From NCBI RefSeq assembly GCF_022662375.1, contig NZ_JAKNQL010000008.1, forward strand, positions 207,659-271,658: a stretch of 64,000 nt of DNA, written 5' to 3'. Shown piece by piece: positions 8,537 to 18,082 of this stretch. Both the position numbers and the translations under genes were made by a program. Under the pieces are notes generated by a model. The model was not told where the DNA came from. It did no database searches and worked only from the letters and a program-made list of their open reading frames with translations. This DNA is from Pseudomonas sp. CROZ-RG-20F-R04-15 (GTDB lineage: Bacteria > Pseudomonadota > Gammaproteobacteria > Pseudomonadales > Pseudomonadaceae). Positions within the stretch are counted from its first letter, which is position 1. Every line of letters begins with the position of its first letter.

Positions 8537-10402
8537 ATGAGTTTTTTGCGCAACATGGCGGGCCTGCTTTTGGGCAGTGCGCTACTGTGCACCGGCACCT
8601 CGGTGCTGGCCGCTGGCAGTTATGCGCTGACGGTGTACGGCGAGGCGCCGAAGTATCCGGCGAATTTCCAGCATTTCGAATTCGTCGATCCCAACGCGCC
8701 CAAGGGCGGTTCGCTGAGCCGCGCGTCGATGGAAATCGGCCAGTACAACTACATCAGCCCTTACGCCGATCAGGGCATTTCCGTGGTGCAGGTCAACGAC
8801 TGGGTGTACTCGCCGCTGGCGTTCCGTTCACTCGACGAGCCGTACACCGTTTACGCATTGGTCGCGCAGCAGATCGAGCGCGACCCCGATGGACTCTGGG
8901 TGCGCTTCACCCTCAATCCAAAAGCACGTTTCGCCGACGGCACGCCGATTACCGCCGAAGACGTGCGCTACACGTACAACCTGCTGATGACCAAGGGCAG
9001 CCTGAGTTATCGCCAGCAATACGCCGACGTTCAGGACGTGTTGATCGAAGGCCCGCGACAGGTGCGCTTCACCTTCAAGAACAACCTCAACCGCACCCTC
9101 GCGCTGGATCTGGCGACGATGCGCATCGTCCCCGAACACTGGTGGAAAACCCGCGACTTCGCCAATGGCGGCGGTTTCGAGCCACCGCTGGGCAGCGGCC
9201 CGTACCGGGTGAGCAAGGTCGACGCCGGGCGCAGCATCAGTTTCCAGCGCGATCCGGACTGGTGGGGCAAGGACCTGCCGGTCAGTCGCGGCATGTACAA
9301 CTTCGACACCCTCACAGTGAATTTCTACGGCGACACCGACGTCGCCCGCCAGTTGTTGCAGGCCGGTGCGTTCGACTACAACCGCGAATTTTCCTCCTCC
9401 GGCTACGTGGTCGGCTACGACAGCCCGGCGTTGCGCGACGGGCGCTTGCAGCAGTCGATTCTGGCGCCGGAAAAACCCACCGCCGCCCAAGGCTTTGTGT
9501 TCAACCTGCAGAACCCGATCTTCCAGGATCGCCGCGTGCGTCAGGCGATCAGCCTGCTGTGGGATTTCGAGTGGACAAACAAACAGATGATGCGCGGCTT
9601 CTACGTGCGCCAGAACAGCTTCTGGCCAAAGAGTGAAATGGCCGCCACCGCCCTGCCCGACGCTGAAGAATTGAAGATCCTCAAACCGCTACGCGGACAG
9701 GTTCCTGACGAGGTTTTCACCACGGTGTATGAGGCCCCGAAAACCGATGGCAGCGGCTACATCCGCGACAAGCAACTGCAAGCGCTGAGGCTGCTCGCCG
9801 AGGCTGGCTGGACGCCGCAACACAATCGTTTGGTCAATGCTGCTGGCGAGCCGCTGGAGTTCACTTTTCTCGACGGTCAGGGCGGCTTCGATCGCATGCT
9901 GCTGCCGTTCAAACGCACCCTCGCGCAGATCGGCATCACCCTGAATCTGCGGCGGATCGATTCAGCGCAATACGTCAACCGCCTCAACGCCCGCGACTAC
10001 GACATGATCGTCACCAGTTTCCCGCGCAGCGGCGATCCGATCGTCTCGCCCGGCCGCGAGTTGTACAGCCTGTACGCCTCGCAAAGTGCCACGCAAGTCG
10101 GCAGCTCGAACTCGATGGTGTTGGCCAATCCGGCGGTCGATCAACTGATCGACGGGCTGGTCCAGGCCAACACCCGCGAAACCATGGTGCATTACGCCCG
10201 CGCCCTCGACCGGGTGCTGCAATGGGGTTACTACATGATTCCCAACTACTACTCCAAAGGCACGCCGACGGTGTATCAGAACCGCTTCGGCATGCCGCCC
10301 GTGCAACCGGCGTACGACGAAGGCCTCAACACCTGGTGGGAGGTATCGGCCAAGGCGTTGACCACCCAGCAGATGCACACTCAGCTCGCGGGGGGCCAGT
10401 GA
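8537..10402 (+). CDS. yejA: periplasmic oligopeptide-binding protein of a Yej-type ABC importer
   Basis: A 621-residue family-5 extracellular solute-binding protein with a signal peptide ending near VLAAGSYAL. Typical segments are the [12 protein letters not shown] start of the mature part and the WYVR-like [16 protein letters not shown] lobe. YejA proteins bind peptides and, in enterobacteria, microcin C. The start at 8537 is chosen because GAGGAG lies eight bases upstream; an earlier frame start at 8453 lies inside the REPIN. One base separates it from yejB. It should receive what the upstream receptor brings into the periplasm. Confidence 0.9.
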   Translation: MSFLRNMAGLLLGSALLCTGTSVLAAGSYALTVYGEAPKYPANFQHFEFVDPNAPKGGSLSRASMEIGQYNYISPYADQGISVVQVNDWVYSPLAFRSLDEPYTVYALVAQQIERDPDGLWVRFTLNPKARFADGTPITAEDVRYTYNLLMTKGSLSYRQQYADVQDVLIEGPRQVRFTFKNNLNRTLALDLATMRIVPEHWWKTRDFANGGGFEPPLGSGPYRVSKVDAGRSISFQRDPDWWGKDLPVSRGMYNFDTLTVNFYGDTDVARQLLQAGAFDYNREFSSSGYVVGYDSPALRDGRLQQSILAPEKPTAAQGFVFNLQNPIFQDRRVRQAISLLWDFEWTNKQMMRGFYVRQNSFWPKSEMAATALPDAEELKILKPLRGQVPDEVFTTVYEAPKTDGSGYIRDKQLQALRLLAEAGWTPQHNRLVNAAGEPLEFTFLDGQGGFDRMLLPFKRTLAQIGITLNLRRIDSAQYVNRLNARDYDMIVTSFPRSGDPIVSPGRELYSLYASQSATQVGSSNSMVLANPAVDQLIDGLVQANTRETMVHYARALDRVLQWGYYMIPNYYSKGTPTVYQNRFGMPPVQPAYDEGLNTWWEVSAKALTTQQMHTQLAGGQ

Positions 10403-10403
10403 C

Positions 10404-11468
10404 ATGTTGCGTTATCTGAGCCGACGTTTGCTGCTGATCATCCCCACGCTGCTGTGCATTCTGGTGGTCAATTTTCTTATTGTGCAGGCCGCGCCGGGTG
10501 GCCCGGTCGAGCAAGCCATTGCGCGCCTGCAAGGTTTTGGCGGGCACAGCATGGGCGGCGGTGGCGAGGTCGCCGCGATTGGCGGCGCCGGGCGCAGCAG
10601 CCGTGGTCTCGACCCGGCGCTGATCGAGGAAATCAAACACCATTACGGCTTCGACAAACCGATGCACGAACGCCTGTGGCTGATGTTGAAAAACTACGCG
10701 CAGCTGGATCTGGGCAGCAGTTTCTTTCGCGGCGCCAAAGTCACTGATCTGATCGTGCAGAAACTGCCGGTGTCGCTGTCGCTGGGTTTGTGGGCGACGT
10801 TGATCACTTACCTGATTTCGATCCCGCTGGGCATTCGCAAAGCGATCAGGAACGGCAGCGCGTTTGATGTCTGGAGCAGCACGGCAATCATCATCGGCTA
10901 TGCGATGCCCGCGTTCCTCTTCGCGATTCTGTTGATCGTGGTGTTCGCCGGTGGCAGCTACGTCAACTGGTTTCCAGTGCAGGGCTTGGTCTCGGATAAC
11001 TTCGACAGCCTCAGCACACTGGGCAAGATTGGCGATTACCTCTGGCACCTGGTATTGCCGGTGACGGCGCTGGTGATTGGCGGCTTCGCCACGCTGACGA
11101 TCCTGACCAAAAACAGCTTCCTCAACGAGATCAGCCGTCAGTACGTGATCACCGCGCGGGCCAAGGGTCTGACCGAGAGGCGCGTGCTCTACGGCCATGT
11201 GTTTCGTAACGCCATGTTGTTGGTGGTGGCCGGTGTGCCGTCGGCACTGATCGAGGTGTTTTTCGCCGGCTCCCTGCTGATCGAAACCATCTTCAACCTC
11301 GACGGCCTCGGGCGCATGAGCTACGAGGCGGCAGTGTCGCGCGACTATCCGGTGGTATTCGGCGCGCTGTTTCTGTTCACCCTTTTCGGTTTGCTGATCA
11401 AGCTGATCGGCGACCTCTGCTACACCCTGCTCGACCCGCGCATCGACTTCTCGGCGAGGACTGCCTGA
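10404..11468 (+). CDS. yejB: Yej-type peptide ABC transporter permease
   Basis: A 354-residue inner-membrane permease of the DppB/OppB type. It starts [20 protein letters not shown], has a long periplasmic loop rich in glycine (about 35-75), and carries the cytoplasmic EAA-like loop ([24 protein letters not shown]). Its stop overlaps the start of yejE. It pairs with YejE to form the membrane channel of the importer. Confidence 0.92.
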   Translation: MLRYLSRRLLLIIPTLLCILVVNFLIVQAAPGGPVEQAIARLQGFGGHSMGGGGEVAAIGGAGRSSRGLDPALIEEIKHHYGFDKPMHERLWLMLKNYAQLDLGSSFFRGAKVTDLIVQKLPVSLSLGLWATLITYLISIPLGIRKAIRNGSAFDVWSSTAIIIGYAMPAFLFAILLIVVFAGGSYVNWFPVQGLVSDNFDSLSTLGKIGDYLWHLVLPVTALVIGGFATLTILTKNSFLNEISRQYVITARAKGLTERRVLYGHVFRNAMLLVVAGVPSALIEVFFAGSLLIETIFNLDGLGRMSYEAAVSRDYPVVFGALFLFTLFGLLIKLIGDLCYTLLDPRIDFSARTA

Positions 11469-12490
11469 TGTTCACTCTTTCTCCTCTCGGTCAGCGTCGC
11501 GTTGCGCAATTCAAAGCCAATCGGCGCGGACGCTGGTCGTTGTGGCTGTTTATCGGTCTGTGCCTGATTTGTCTGGGCGGTGAGTTGATCGCCAACGACA
11601 AACCGCTGGTAATCCGCTATCACGACGCTTTTTACTTTCCGATCCTCAGCGATTACCTGGAAACCGACTTCGGCGGCGAGCTGCCATTTCAACCGGATTA
11701 CGCCAGCAGTTACGTGCACAAGTTGATCGAGGATCAGGGCGGCTGGATGCTGTTTCCGCCGATTCCGTTCAGCTACGACACGGTCAATTACGACCTCAGC
11801 GAACCGGCGCCGAGTCCGCCATCCTCGAGCAATTGGCTGGGCACCGATGATCAGGCACGCGACGTGTTGGCGCGGGTGATTTTCGGCACGCGGATTTCGA
11901 TCCTGTTTGCGCTGATCCTCACCGGCATCAGTGCGCTGATCGGCATCGTTGCCGGGGCGTTGCAGGGTTATTACGGCGGTTGGGTCGACTTGCTCGGGCA
12001 GCGCGTGCTGGAGATCTGGTCGGGATTGCCGGTGCTGTACCTGCTGATCATTTTGTCCGGGTTCGTCTCGCCGAGTTTCTGGTGGTTGCTGGGGATCATG
12101 GCGCTGTTTTCCTGGCTCGCATTGGTCGATGTGGTGCGTGCCGAGTTTCTGCGCGGACGCAATCTGGAATACGTCAAAGCTGCGCGAGCGCTGGGCCTGA
12201 CCGACAACGAACTGATGTGCCGACACATCCTGCCCAACGCCATGACCTCCACCCTCACCTACCTGCCGTTCATTCTGACCGGCGCCATCGCCACGCTGAC
12301 CGCGCTGGACTTTCTCGGCTTCGGCATGCCGGCGGGCACCGCGTCGCTGGGCGAATTGATCGGCCAGGCCAAGCGCAATCTGCAAGCGCCGTGGCTGGGG
12401 TTGACCGCGTTTTTTGCCTTGGCACTGATTTTGTCTTTGTTGGTTTTCATCGGTGAGGCTTGCCGTGATGCGTTTGATCCAAGGAGCTGA
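11468..12490 (+). CDS. yejE: Yej-type peptide ABC transporter permease
   Basis: A 340-residue permease of the DppC/OppC type. The N-terminal membrane helix (about 23-42) is followed by a large periplasmic loop, then the LGTDDQARDVLARVIFGTRIS block that marks the family and the EYVKAARALGLTDNELMCRH coupling loop. The yejF ATG follows one base after the stop. The tight packing of yejABEF indicates one transcript. Confidence 0.92.
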   Translation: MFTLSPLGQRRVAQFKANRRGRWSLWLFIGLCLICLGGELIANDKPLVIRYHDAFYFPILSDYLETDFGGELPFQPDYASSYVHKLIEDQGGWMLFPPIPFSYDTVNYDLSEPAPSPPSSSNWLGTDDQARDVLARVIFGTRISILFALILTGISALIGIVAGALQGYYGGWVDLLGQRVLEIWSGLPVLYLLIILSGFVSPSFWWLLGIMALFSWLALVDVVRAEFLRGRNLEYVKAARALGLTDNELMCRHILPNAMTSTLTYLPFILTGAIATLTALDFLGFGMPAGTASLGELIGQAKRNLQAPWLGLTAFFALALILSLLVFIGEACRDAFDPRS

Positions 12491-12491
12491 G

Positions 12492-14126
12492 ATGAACGAC
12501 AACCTGATTGAAATTCGCGATCTGCGCGTGGCCTTCGCCGGGGAGGCAGTGGTGCATGGTTTGAACCTCGATATTCGCCGGGGCGAGTGCCTGGCACTGG
12601 TTGGTGAATCCGGCTCGGGCAAGTCAGTGACCGCGCATTCGATCCTGCGTTTGTTGCCGGGCAAGAACGTCAGCAGCAGCGGCGCGATCCGCTATAACGG
12701 CGTGGACTTATTGCACGCCAGCGAGCAGCAGATGCGTGGCTTGCGTGGCAATCGCATTGCGATGATTTTTCAGGAGCCGATGACCTCGCTCAATCCGTTG
12801 CACACGGTGGAAAAGCAGGTCAGCGAAGTGCTGGAGATTCACAAAGGTCTGAAGGGCCGCGCTGCCCGCGAACGGACGTTGGAGTTGCTGGAGCTGGTCG
12901 GTATTCGCCAGCCATTGCAGCGTTTGAAAGCCTATCCGCATCAGCTCTCCGGTGGGCAGCGGCAACGAGTGATGATTGCGATGGCGCTGGCCAACGAGCC
13001 GGAACTGTTGATCGCCGATGAGCCGACCACGGCGCTGGATGTCACGGTGCAGCAGAAGATTCTCGAGTTGCTGATCGAGTTGCAGCAACGGCTGGGCATG
13101 TCGCTGCTATTGATCAGTCATGACCTCAATCTGGTGCGGCGCATTGCGCAGCGGGTGTGCGTGATGCGCCATGGCGAGATTGTTGAGCAGGCCGATTGCG
13201 AAGCGCTGTTTCGGGCGCCGCAGCATCCTTACAGTCGTTTGCTGATCGAGGCCGAACCGAGCGGTGCGCCGGTGCCGAGTGAATACGATCACAACCTGCT
13301 CGAAGTCGATGATTTGAAGGTGTGGTTTCCGTTGCCCAAAGCGCTGTTCAGCCGGCAGCAGGATTACATCAAAGCGGTGGACGGGGTCAGTTTCACCCTG
13401 CAACGGGGCAAGACCTTGGGGATTGTTGGCGAGTCGGGTTCGGGCAAATCAACGTTGGGTCAGGCGATCCTGCGGCTGGTCGAATCCGAGGGCAATATCC
13501 GTTTTGGCAACAAGCAACTCAGCCTGCTCAATCAACGCTTGATGCGGCCGTTGCGGCGGCAGATTCAAGTGGTGTTTCAGGATCCGTTCGGCAGCCTCAG
13601 CCCACGGATGTCGGTGCAGCAGATCATTGCCGAAGGCTTGCTGACTCACGGTATCGGTACCGAGGCCGAGCGGGAGGCGGCGGTGATTCGCGTATTGGAG
13701 GAAGTCGGCCTCGACCCGCAGAGCCGCCATCGTTATCCCCACGAGTTTTCCGGTGGCCAGCGCCAGCGCATTTCCATCGCCCGCGCACTGGTGCTGGAAC
13801 CGGCGCTGATTCTGCTCGACGAACCGACTTCGGCGCTGGATCGTACGGTGCAAAAGCAGGTGGTGGAGTTGCTGCGGCAACTACAAATCAAACATGGGCT
13901 GACCTATTTGTTTATCAGCCATGATCTGGCGGTGGTGCATGCGTTGGCGCATGACTTGATGGTGATCAAGGATGGCAAGGTGGTGGAGCAGGGTTCGTCG
14001 CGGGAAATCTTTGCCGCGCCCAAACATCCCTACACCCAGGAACTCCTGAATGCCTCCGGCCTAAAGCCAGACAAAAATCCTTGTGGGAGCGAGCCTGCTC
14101 GCGAATACGGTGTGTCAGTTACATAA
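12492..14126 (+). CDS. yejF: Yej-type peptide ABC transporter, double ATPase
   Basis: A 544-residue ATPase with two complete ABC cassettes. The first has a Walker A GESGSGKS at about 38-45 and the signature LSGGQRQR. The second has GESGSGKS near 316 and the signature FSGGQRQR. This fused form is typical of YejF. The last 15 or so codons (from [10 protein letters not shown] onward) are encoded by a REP sequence, and the stop codon lies in the loop of that REPIN, so the C-terminus has been extended by a repeat. The protein is probably still active because both cassettes are whole. Confidence 0.92.
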   Translation: MNDNLIEIRDLRVAFAGEAVVHGLNLDIRRGECLALVGESGSGKSVTAHSILRLLPGKNVSSSGAIRYNGVDLLHASEQQMRGLRGNRIAMIFQEPMTSLNPLHTVEKQVSEVLEIHKGLKGRAARERTLELLELVGIRQPLQRLKAYPHQLSGGQRQRVMIAMALANEPELLIADEPTTALDVTVQQKILELLIELQQRLGMSLLLISHDLNLVRRIAQRVCVMRHGEIVEQADCEALFRAPQHPYSRLLIEAEPSGAPVPSEYDHNLLEVDDLKVWFPLPKALFSRQQDYIKAVDGVSFTLQRGKTLGIVGESGSGKSTLGQAILRLVESEGNIRFGNKQLSLLNQRLMRPLRRQIQVVFQDPFGSLSPRMSVQQIIAEGLLTHGIGTEAEREAAVIRVLEEVGLDPQSRHRYPHEFSGGQRQRISIARALVLEPALILLDEPTSALDRTVQKQVVELLRQLQIKHGLTYLFISHDLAVVHALAHDLMVIKDGKVVEQGSSREIFAAPKHPYTQELLNASGLKPDKNPCGSEPAREYGVSVT

Positions 14127-14169
14127 GTGCTGGCTGACCCGGCGCCTTCGCGAGCAGGCTCGCTCCCAC
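14083..14169. repeat. REPIN, 87 bp, overlapping the yejF 3' end
   Basis: Paired inverted REP arms at 14083-14105 and 14147-14169. The left arm and part of the loop are translated as the tail of YejF; the yejF stop is at 14124-14126. Confidence 0.9.
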
Positions 14170-14294
14170 AGGGGTTATCGTCGGGTTTGAAATTTATTTT
14201 TCGGGCACTGCATCCAAACGCCTCCGCCACGGGTAGTCCCTGTAACAGCCCGCTTCGGCTGCCAGCGATCTACCCTTTTCGGAGAAACATACTG

Positions 14295-14816
14295 ATGAAC
14301 ATCACCCAGTTGATCTGCCTCACCGGTTTGCTCACCGCCAGCGCCTCAACCTTCGCCCAAAGCAGTTATCCCGACGCGATCAAAGTCCCGGACGGCCACA
14401 AGATCGCGATGGAGACCACCGGGGTCGGCGAGATCACCTACGAATGCCGTGACAAAGCCAATACCCCGGGACAGACCGAGTGGACCTTTGTCGGCCCGAA
14501 AGCGGTGCTCAATGATCGCAGCGGCAAACAAGTCGGCACTTACTTCGGCCCGCCGGCCACCTGGCAGGCCAAGGACGGTTCGAAAGTCACCGGTACGCAA
14601 TTGGCCGTGGCGCCGTCGACTCCGGGCAACCTGCCCTATCAACTGGTCAAGGCCAATCCGGCCGAAGGTAAAGGCGCGATGACGGGTGTGAGTTACATCC
14701 AGCGTGTCGCGCTCAAGGGCGGCGTGGCGCCGGGCAGTGAATGCACGGCGGCGAACAAGGGCAAGCAGGAAGTGGTGAAGTATCAGGCCGATTACATCTT
14801 CTGGGCGGCGAACTGA
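14295..14816 (+). CDS. DUF3455 family secreted protein
   Basis: A 173-residue protein with a cleavable signal peptide (cut near TFA-QSSYP, residue 22). The mature part starts PDAIKVPDGHKIAMETTGVGE and contains ITYECRD, WTFVGPKAVLND and TYFGPPATWQAKDGSKV, which recall DUF3455 proteins. The function is unknown. Two conserved-looking cysteines (in YECRD and SECTA) may form a disulfide. The start at 14295 is fixed by a signal peptide immediately after it. It is flanked by REPINs on both sides, so it is probably transcribed alone. Confidence 0.8.
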   Translation: MNITQLICLTGLLTASASTFAQSSYPDAIKVPDGHKIAMETTGVGEITYECRDKANTPGQTEWTFVGPKAVLNDRSGKQVGTYFGPPATWQAKDGSKVTGTQLAVAPSTPGNLPYQLVKANPAEGKGAMTGVSYIQRVALKGGVAPGSECTAANKGKQEVVKYQADYIFWAAN

Positions 14817-14840
14817 TTCCCGGAGTTACCGAGATCCAAT

Positions 14841-14927
14841 GTGGGAGCGAGCCTGCTCGCGAATGCGGTGGGTCAATCACATAAGTGTTGACTGACCCGA
14901 CGCCTTCGCGAGCAGGCTCGCTCCCAC
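14841..14927. repeat. REPIN, 87 bp
   Basis: Paired inverted arms (14841-14863 and 14905-14927) in the gap between the DUF3455 gene and the ECF sigma gene. Confidence 0.9.
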
Positions 14928-14981
14928 AGGGGGCAATTGGGTTGTCTGGATGTTTGGGGAATGTGAGCTAGATTGCACGAC

Positions 14982-15515
14982 ATGCCTTTAGCCGAATCCA
15001 CATTCGATTACGAAGCGCGCCTCGCTGCCTGTGCCCGAGGCGAGCGCGCGGCCCTGCGCGATTTGTATGTGCAGGAAGGCCCGCGTCTGCTCGGCGTGGC
15101 CAAGCGGCTGGTGCGCGATACGGCACTGGCGGAGGACATCGTTCATGAGGCCTTCATCAAGATATGGAACGGCGCTGCGGGGTTTGACCCGGCGCGTGGT
15201 TCGGCGCGTGGCTGGATGTTCAGCGTGACCCGGCATCTGGCGCTCAACCTGCTGCGTGATCACGGGCGGGAAACGCCGTTCAACGAGGCCCACGAAAGCG
15301 CTGAGGACGATGACAGCTTCGACGCCTACGCGCATTCGACACGCATCCATCATTGTCTTGAACAACTGGAGCCAAAACGCCGCAACTGCATCCTCCACGC
15401 CTATGTCGACGGTTACAGTCACGCGCAGATTGCCGCGCGCCTCGATACGCCGCTGGGCACCGTCAAGGCGTGGATCAAGCGCAGCCTCAATGCGTTGCGG
15501 GAGTGCATGGGATGA
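14982..15515 (+). CDS. ECF-family RNA polymerase sigma factor
   Basis: A 177-residue sigma70-family ECF factor. Region 2 covers about 20-85 (DIVHEAFIKIWNGAAGFDP, then ARGWMFSVTRHLALNLLRDH), and region 4 covers about 120-175 (LEPKRRNCILHAYVDGYSHA, then LGTVKAWIKRSL). The start is uncertain: ATG at 14982 or TTG at 14973, the latter closer to a GGGGA ribosome site. The stop overlaps the anti-sigma start (ATGGGATGA region). It probably answers to a cell-envelope signal through the downstream membrane anti-sigma factor. Target promoters could not be identified here. Confidence 0.9.
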   Translation: MPLAESTFDYEARLAACARGERAALRDLYVQEGPRLLGVAKRLVRDTALAEDIVHEAFIKIWNGAAGFDPARGSARGWMFSVTRHLALNLLRDHGRETPFNEAHESAEDDDSFDAYAHSTRIHHCLEQLEPKRRNCILHAYVDGYSHAQIAARLDTPLGTVKAWIKRSLNALRECMG

Positions 15516-16204
15516 CCAGCGAATCGGCGCAGGAACGTGATGAACTGGCTGGCGAATATGTGCTTGGCACGCTGCCCGCCGAGCAGCGCATCGAAGTGCA
15601 ACGGCGCTTGCCGAATGAGCCCGAATTGCGTGCGGCGGTGGATGCCTGGGAACGGCGTCTGCTGGAGTTGACCGATCTTGCGCCCGCGCAACAACCGTCG
15701 GCGCAGTTGTGGTCGCGCATTGAGCGCAGCCTCGAACGACTCACACCGAAAGCGCCATCGACCTCATGGTGGAACCTGCTGCCGCTCTGGCGCGGATTGA
15801 GTGCTGCCGGATTGGCCGCCACGTTGATTCTGGGCTCGATCCTGCTGACCCAGACCACGCCGAAACCGAGTTATCTGGTGGTGCTGGTCGCGCCGCAAGA
15901 CAAGGCTCCGGGCTGGGTGATCCAGGCGAGCAATTCGCGGGAGATTCAATTGATTCCGCTGGGTGTGGTCGAAGTACCGGCGGACAAGGCACTGGAATTC
16001 TGGACCAAGGCTGATGGCTGGCAAGGGCCGGTATCGCTAGGTTTGGTCAAGCCTGGACAGGCGTTGTCGGTGCCGCTGGACAAGCTGCCGCCGCTGCAAC
16101 CGAACCAGTTGTTCGAACTGACACTAGAGGGAGCCAATGGCTCGCCGATCGGCAAACCGACCGGGCCGATTCAGGCGATCGGGCGCGCGGTGAAGGTGCT
16201 GTAA
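15512..16204 (+). CDS. membrane anti-sigma factor, RskA type
   Basis: A 230-residue anti-sigma factor. The cytoplasmic N-terminus (ERDELAGEYVLGTLPAEQR) is the usual anti-sigma helix bundle of the RskA/ChrR-related type. A single membrane helix lies at about 95-113, and a periplasmic domain of about 110 residues follows with the PGWVIQ, EFWTKADGWQGPVSLG and TLEG motifs of the RskA domain. Translation is coupled to the sigma gene by a 4-bp overlap. It should hold the sigma factor inactive at the membrane until a periplasmic signal triggers release. Confidence 0.88.
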   Translation: MTSESAQERDELAGEYVLGTLPAEQRIEVQRRLPNEPELRAAVDAWERRLLELTDLAPAQQPSAQLWSRIERSLERLTPKAPSTSWWNLLPLWRGLSAAGLAATLILGSILLTQTTPKPSYLVVLVAPQDKAPGWVIQASNSREIQLIPLGVVEVPADKALEFWTKADGWQGPVSLGLVKPGQALSVPLDKLPPLQPNQLFELTLEGANGSPIGKPTGPIQAIGRAVKVL

Positions 16205-16336
16205 GGCTCTGCTCTGCGGCTTCTGGCAAACATCATCGGCATCGATGTTTACAATCACGGCAATGAAGTTCTCATAAAAAATCCCGGGCGTAACATCTGC
16301 TCCATACCAACCAACAACACCCCGGAGCACACCATC

Positions 16337-16699
16337 ATGAAACGCCAAACCCTTCTCGGCATCGCTTTCTCGGTCTTCGCTATCAACGCTTTCGCCGCTA
16401 CCCCGGCCCACACCATGATCGCCGAAGGCGGCTCGGACAAACTGATCGAAAGCCGTGTGGCTGAAGGTGGTTCGGATCGTCTGATCGAACGTCGCGTTGC
16501 CGAAGGTGGTTCGGATCGTCTGCTCGAACGCCGCGTTGCTGAAGGTGGTTCGGATCGTCTGATCGAACGCCGCGTTGCTGAAGGTGGTTCGGATCGTCTG
16601 ATCGAACGCCGCGTTGCTGAAGGTGGCTCGGATCGTCTGATCGAACGTCGTGTTGCCGAAGGTGGTTCGGATCGTCTGCTCGAACGCCGCGTTGCCTGA
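16337..16699 (+). CDS. secreted protein of seven tandem 13-residue repeats
   Basis: A 120-residue protein with a signal peptide (about 1-20, cut after AFA). The rest is seven tandem repeats of consensus VAEGGSDRLIERR, from residue 28 to 118; the first copy is divergent (IAEGGSDKLIESR). The DNA unit is 39 bp and the last six copies are almost identical, so the array expanded recently. Similar small repeat proteins occur in Pseudomonas with a doubtful 'phage infection protein' label; no function is supported. It lies 130 bp downstream of the sigma/anti-sigma pair and may be a target. A terminator follows. Confidence 0.8.
   Translation: MKRQTLLGIAFSVFAINAFAATPAHTMIAEGGSDKLIESRVAEGGSDRLIERRVAEGGSDRLLERRVAEGGSDRLIERRVAEGGSDRLIERRVAEGGSDRLIERRVAEGGSDRLLERRVA
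16418..16690 (+). repeat. 39-bp tandem repeat array, 7 copies
   Basis: In-frame coding repeat inside the small secreted protein. Units differ at only a few positions (Ile/Leu at one codon and silent changes). The copy number is likely to vary between strains. Confidence 0.9.
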
Positions 16700-16730
16700 A
16701 TGAATGGCTGTAAGCGCAACACCCCAGAGA

Positions 16731-16757
16731 AACCCGGCTCCCTCAGCCGGGTTTTTT
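16731..16757 (+). terminator. Rho-independent terminator
   Basis: Stem AACCCGGCT/AGCCGGGTT with a 5-base loop, followed by a T run. It ends the repeat-protein transcript. The convergent lipoprotein gene stops 14 bp later and may also use the stem. Confidence 0.9.
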
Positions 16758-16770
16758 ATGTCTGTGTGTT

Positions 16771-17862
16771 TTATCCGGCCTTGGCCATGCAGCGTTTGTA
16801 GCGCTCGTCCACGCGTTTGGCGAACCAGGCCGTCGTCAGCTTGCGGGTGATCTTCGGGCTCTGCAGGACGATCCCCGGCAACACCGCACGTGGCAGCTTT
16901 TTCCCTTCCGCTTGCTCTGCCAGTTCAAACACCCGTTGATAGAGTTTGGTCTCTTCGAACTCAAGGGTTTTGCCCTTCTCCAGTTGATCGCGAATGGTCG
17001 GGTTGCGCATGCCCAATGACTTGCCGAGGGTGCGCACCGCCAGTTCAGTACCGCCAGGCATGATCGAGTCGTAGCGAATCAGATCGCCATCGAGTGCCAG
17101 CGGGATGCCAGAAGCACGGCTGACTGCATTCTGGAAAGCGGCATTGCGGCTGGCGTACCAACCGGCATTGAAATCAGCAAACCGATACAGCGGCTCGCGA
17201 TAGCTCACCGGATAACCGAGCAAATGCGCGATACCGAAATACATGCCGCCCCGGCGGCTGAAAACCTCGTGGCGGATCGTGCCATCCACCGGGTATGGAT
17301 AATCCTTGGCGTGCTGCTCGGCAAATTCGATGCTGACCTGCATTGGCCCGCCGGTGTGCACCGGGTTGAAGCCGCCGAACAGCGTGCGGCCCATCGGCAC
17401 CCGGCCGATGAAGTCGTCGAAAATGCCACTGAGCTCTTTTTCACTGCGCGCCGCGCTCAGGCGATCACTGTAGGTCTTGCCGTTGGTTGAGCGCACTTGC
17501 AGCGCGCCGCTGACCAACAGGCTGGGGATATGCACTTTGGCGGCACGACGGTCGATTTCGTCGCGGGCGATTTTGCCCAGGCCGGGCACGGTGGGATCGG
17601 CCTGAAAGGTGGATTCCTGTTCGGCAACGGCCAGTACCGAACACAGATTCTGTGTGGTCGGGCTGATGTTCTGCGCGGCAAATGCGGCGTAGATATCGGT
17701 GGCCCAGCCTTGGCGATCAGCGGTCTTGGCCGGCATCAGCCGGACGATCTCAGCCTTCACTTCAGCAGGCGCACGGGGCACCGGTTCCTGGCTGCGCTGC
17801 CCGGCGCAACCGGCGAGCACCAGCAGTGCGGCGAAGGTGATCGGTAATCGAAAGTTTTGCAT
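16771..17862 (-). CDS. DUF1615 family lipoprotein
   Basis: A 363-residue lipoprotein. The signal sequence ends with the lipobox LAGC (Cys19). The mature part has AVAEQESTFQADPTVPG, which recalls the active-site region of lytic transglycosylases (AVAxQES), and later GGPMQVSIEFAE and YFGIAHLLGYP. DUF1615 is assigned from these segments. A peptidoglycan-related role is plausible but unproven. The neighbouring gene on the other strand is the siderophore-type receptor, and the two start points are about 220 bp apart. Confidence 0.8.
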   Translation of the reverse strand: MQNFRLPITFAALLVLAGCAGQRSQEPVPRAPAEVKAEIVRLMPAKTADRQGWATDIYAAFAAQNISPTTQNLCSVLAVAEQESTFQADPTVPGLGKIARDEIDRRAAKVHIPSLLVSGALQVRSTNGKTYSDRLSAARSEKELSGIFDDFIGRVPMGRTLFGGFNPVHTGGPMQVSIEFAEQHAKDYPYPVDGTIRHEVFSRRGGMYFGIAHLLGYPVSYREPLYRFADFNAGWYASRNAAFQNAVSRASGIPLALDGDLIRYDSIMPGGTELAVRTLGKSLGMRNPTIRDQLEKGKTLEFEETKLYQRVFELAEQAEGKKLPRAVLPGIVLQSPKITRKLTTAWFAKRVDERYKRCMAKAG

Positions 17863-17907
17863 GAAGCTTTATCCAGTCCGTTAAGCCCGAACCACCATAC
17901 ACAATCC

Positions 17908-17935
17908 GTGCAGGAGCTGCCGCAGGCTCCTGCAC
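17908..17935. repeat. short palindrome, GTGCAGGAGC type
   Basis: Inverted repeat with arms GTGCAGGAGC and GCTCCTGCAC, a REP-like element of a different subfamily (GGAGCTGCCGCAGGC). A related single copy is at 45527-45556. It sits between two divergent genes. Confidence 0.75.
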
Positions 17936-17985
17936 AGGAATGCGGGTATTGAAGGGGTGATGACAAACTGATTGCAAAACGTTAC

Positions 17986-18000
17986 TGAGAAAATCTATCA
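17986..18000 (+). promoter_or_regulatory. possible Fur box
   Basis: TGAGAAAATCTATCA matches the 7-1-7 Fur motif TGATAATNATTATCA at 10 of 14 positions and has the right dyad. It lies 83 bp upstream of the siderophore-type receptor start, which is where iron control would be expected. Confidence 0.4.
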
Positions 18001-18082
18001 TTTGCACCTGGAGTCGCATTTGCGCAAGGAGTTCCGCGCCGCCCTTACTTTTCCAACCGGCCGCGCGCCTCCAGGTCCCTAC

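Noticed and set aside
16255..16722. Open frame on the - strand across the 39-bp repeats (Arg/Ser/Pro-rich)
   Set aside because: It mirrors the repeat of the real gene and has no ribosome site or signal peptide.
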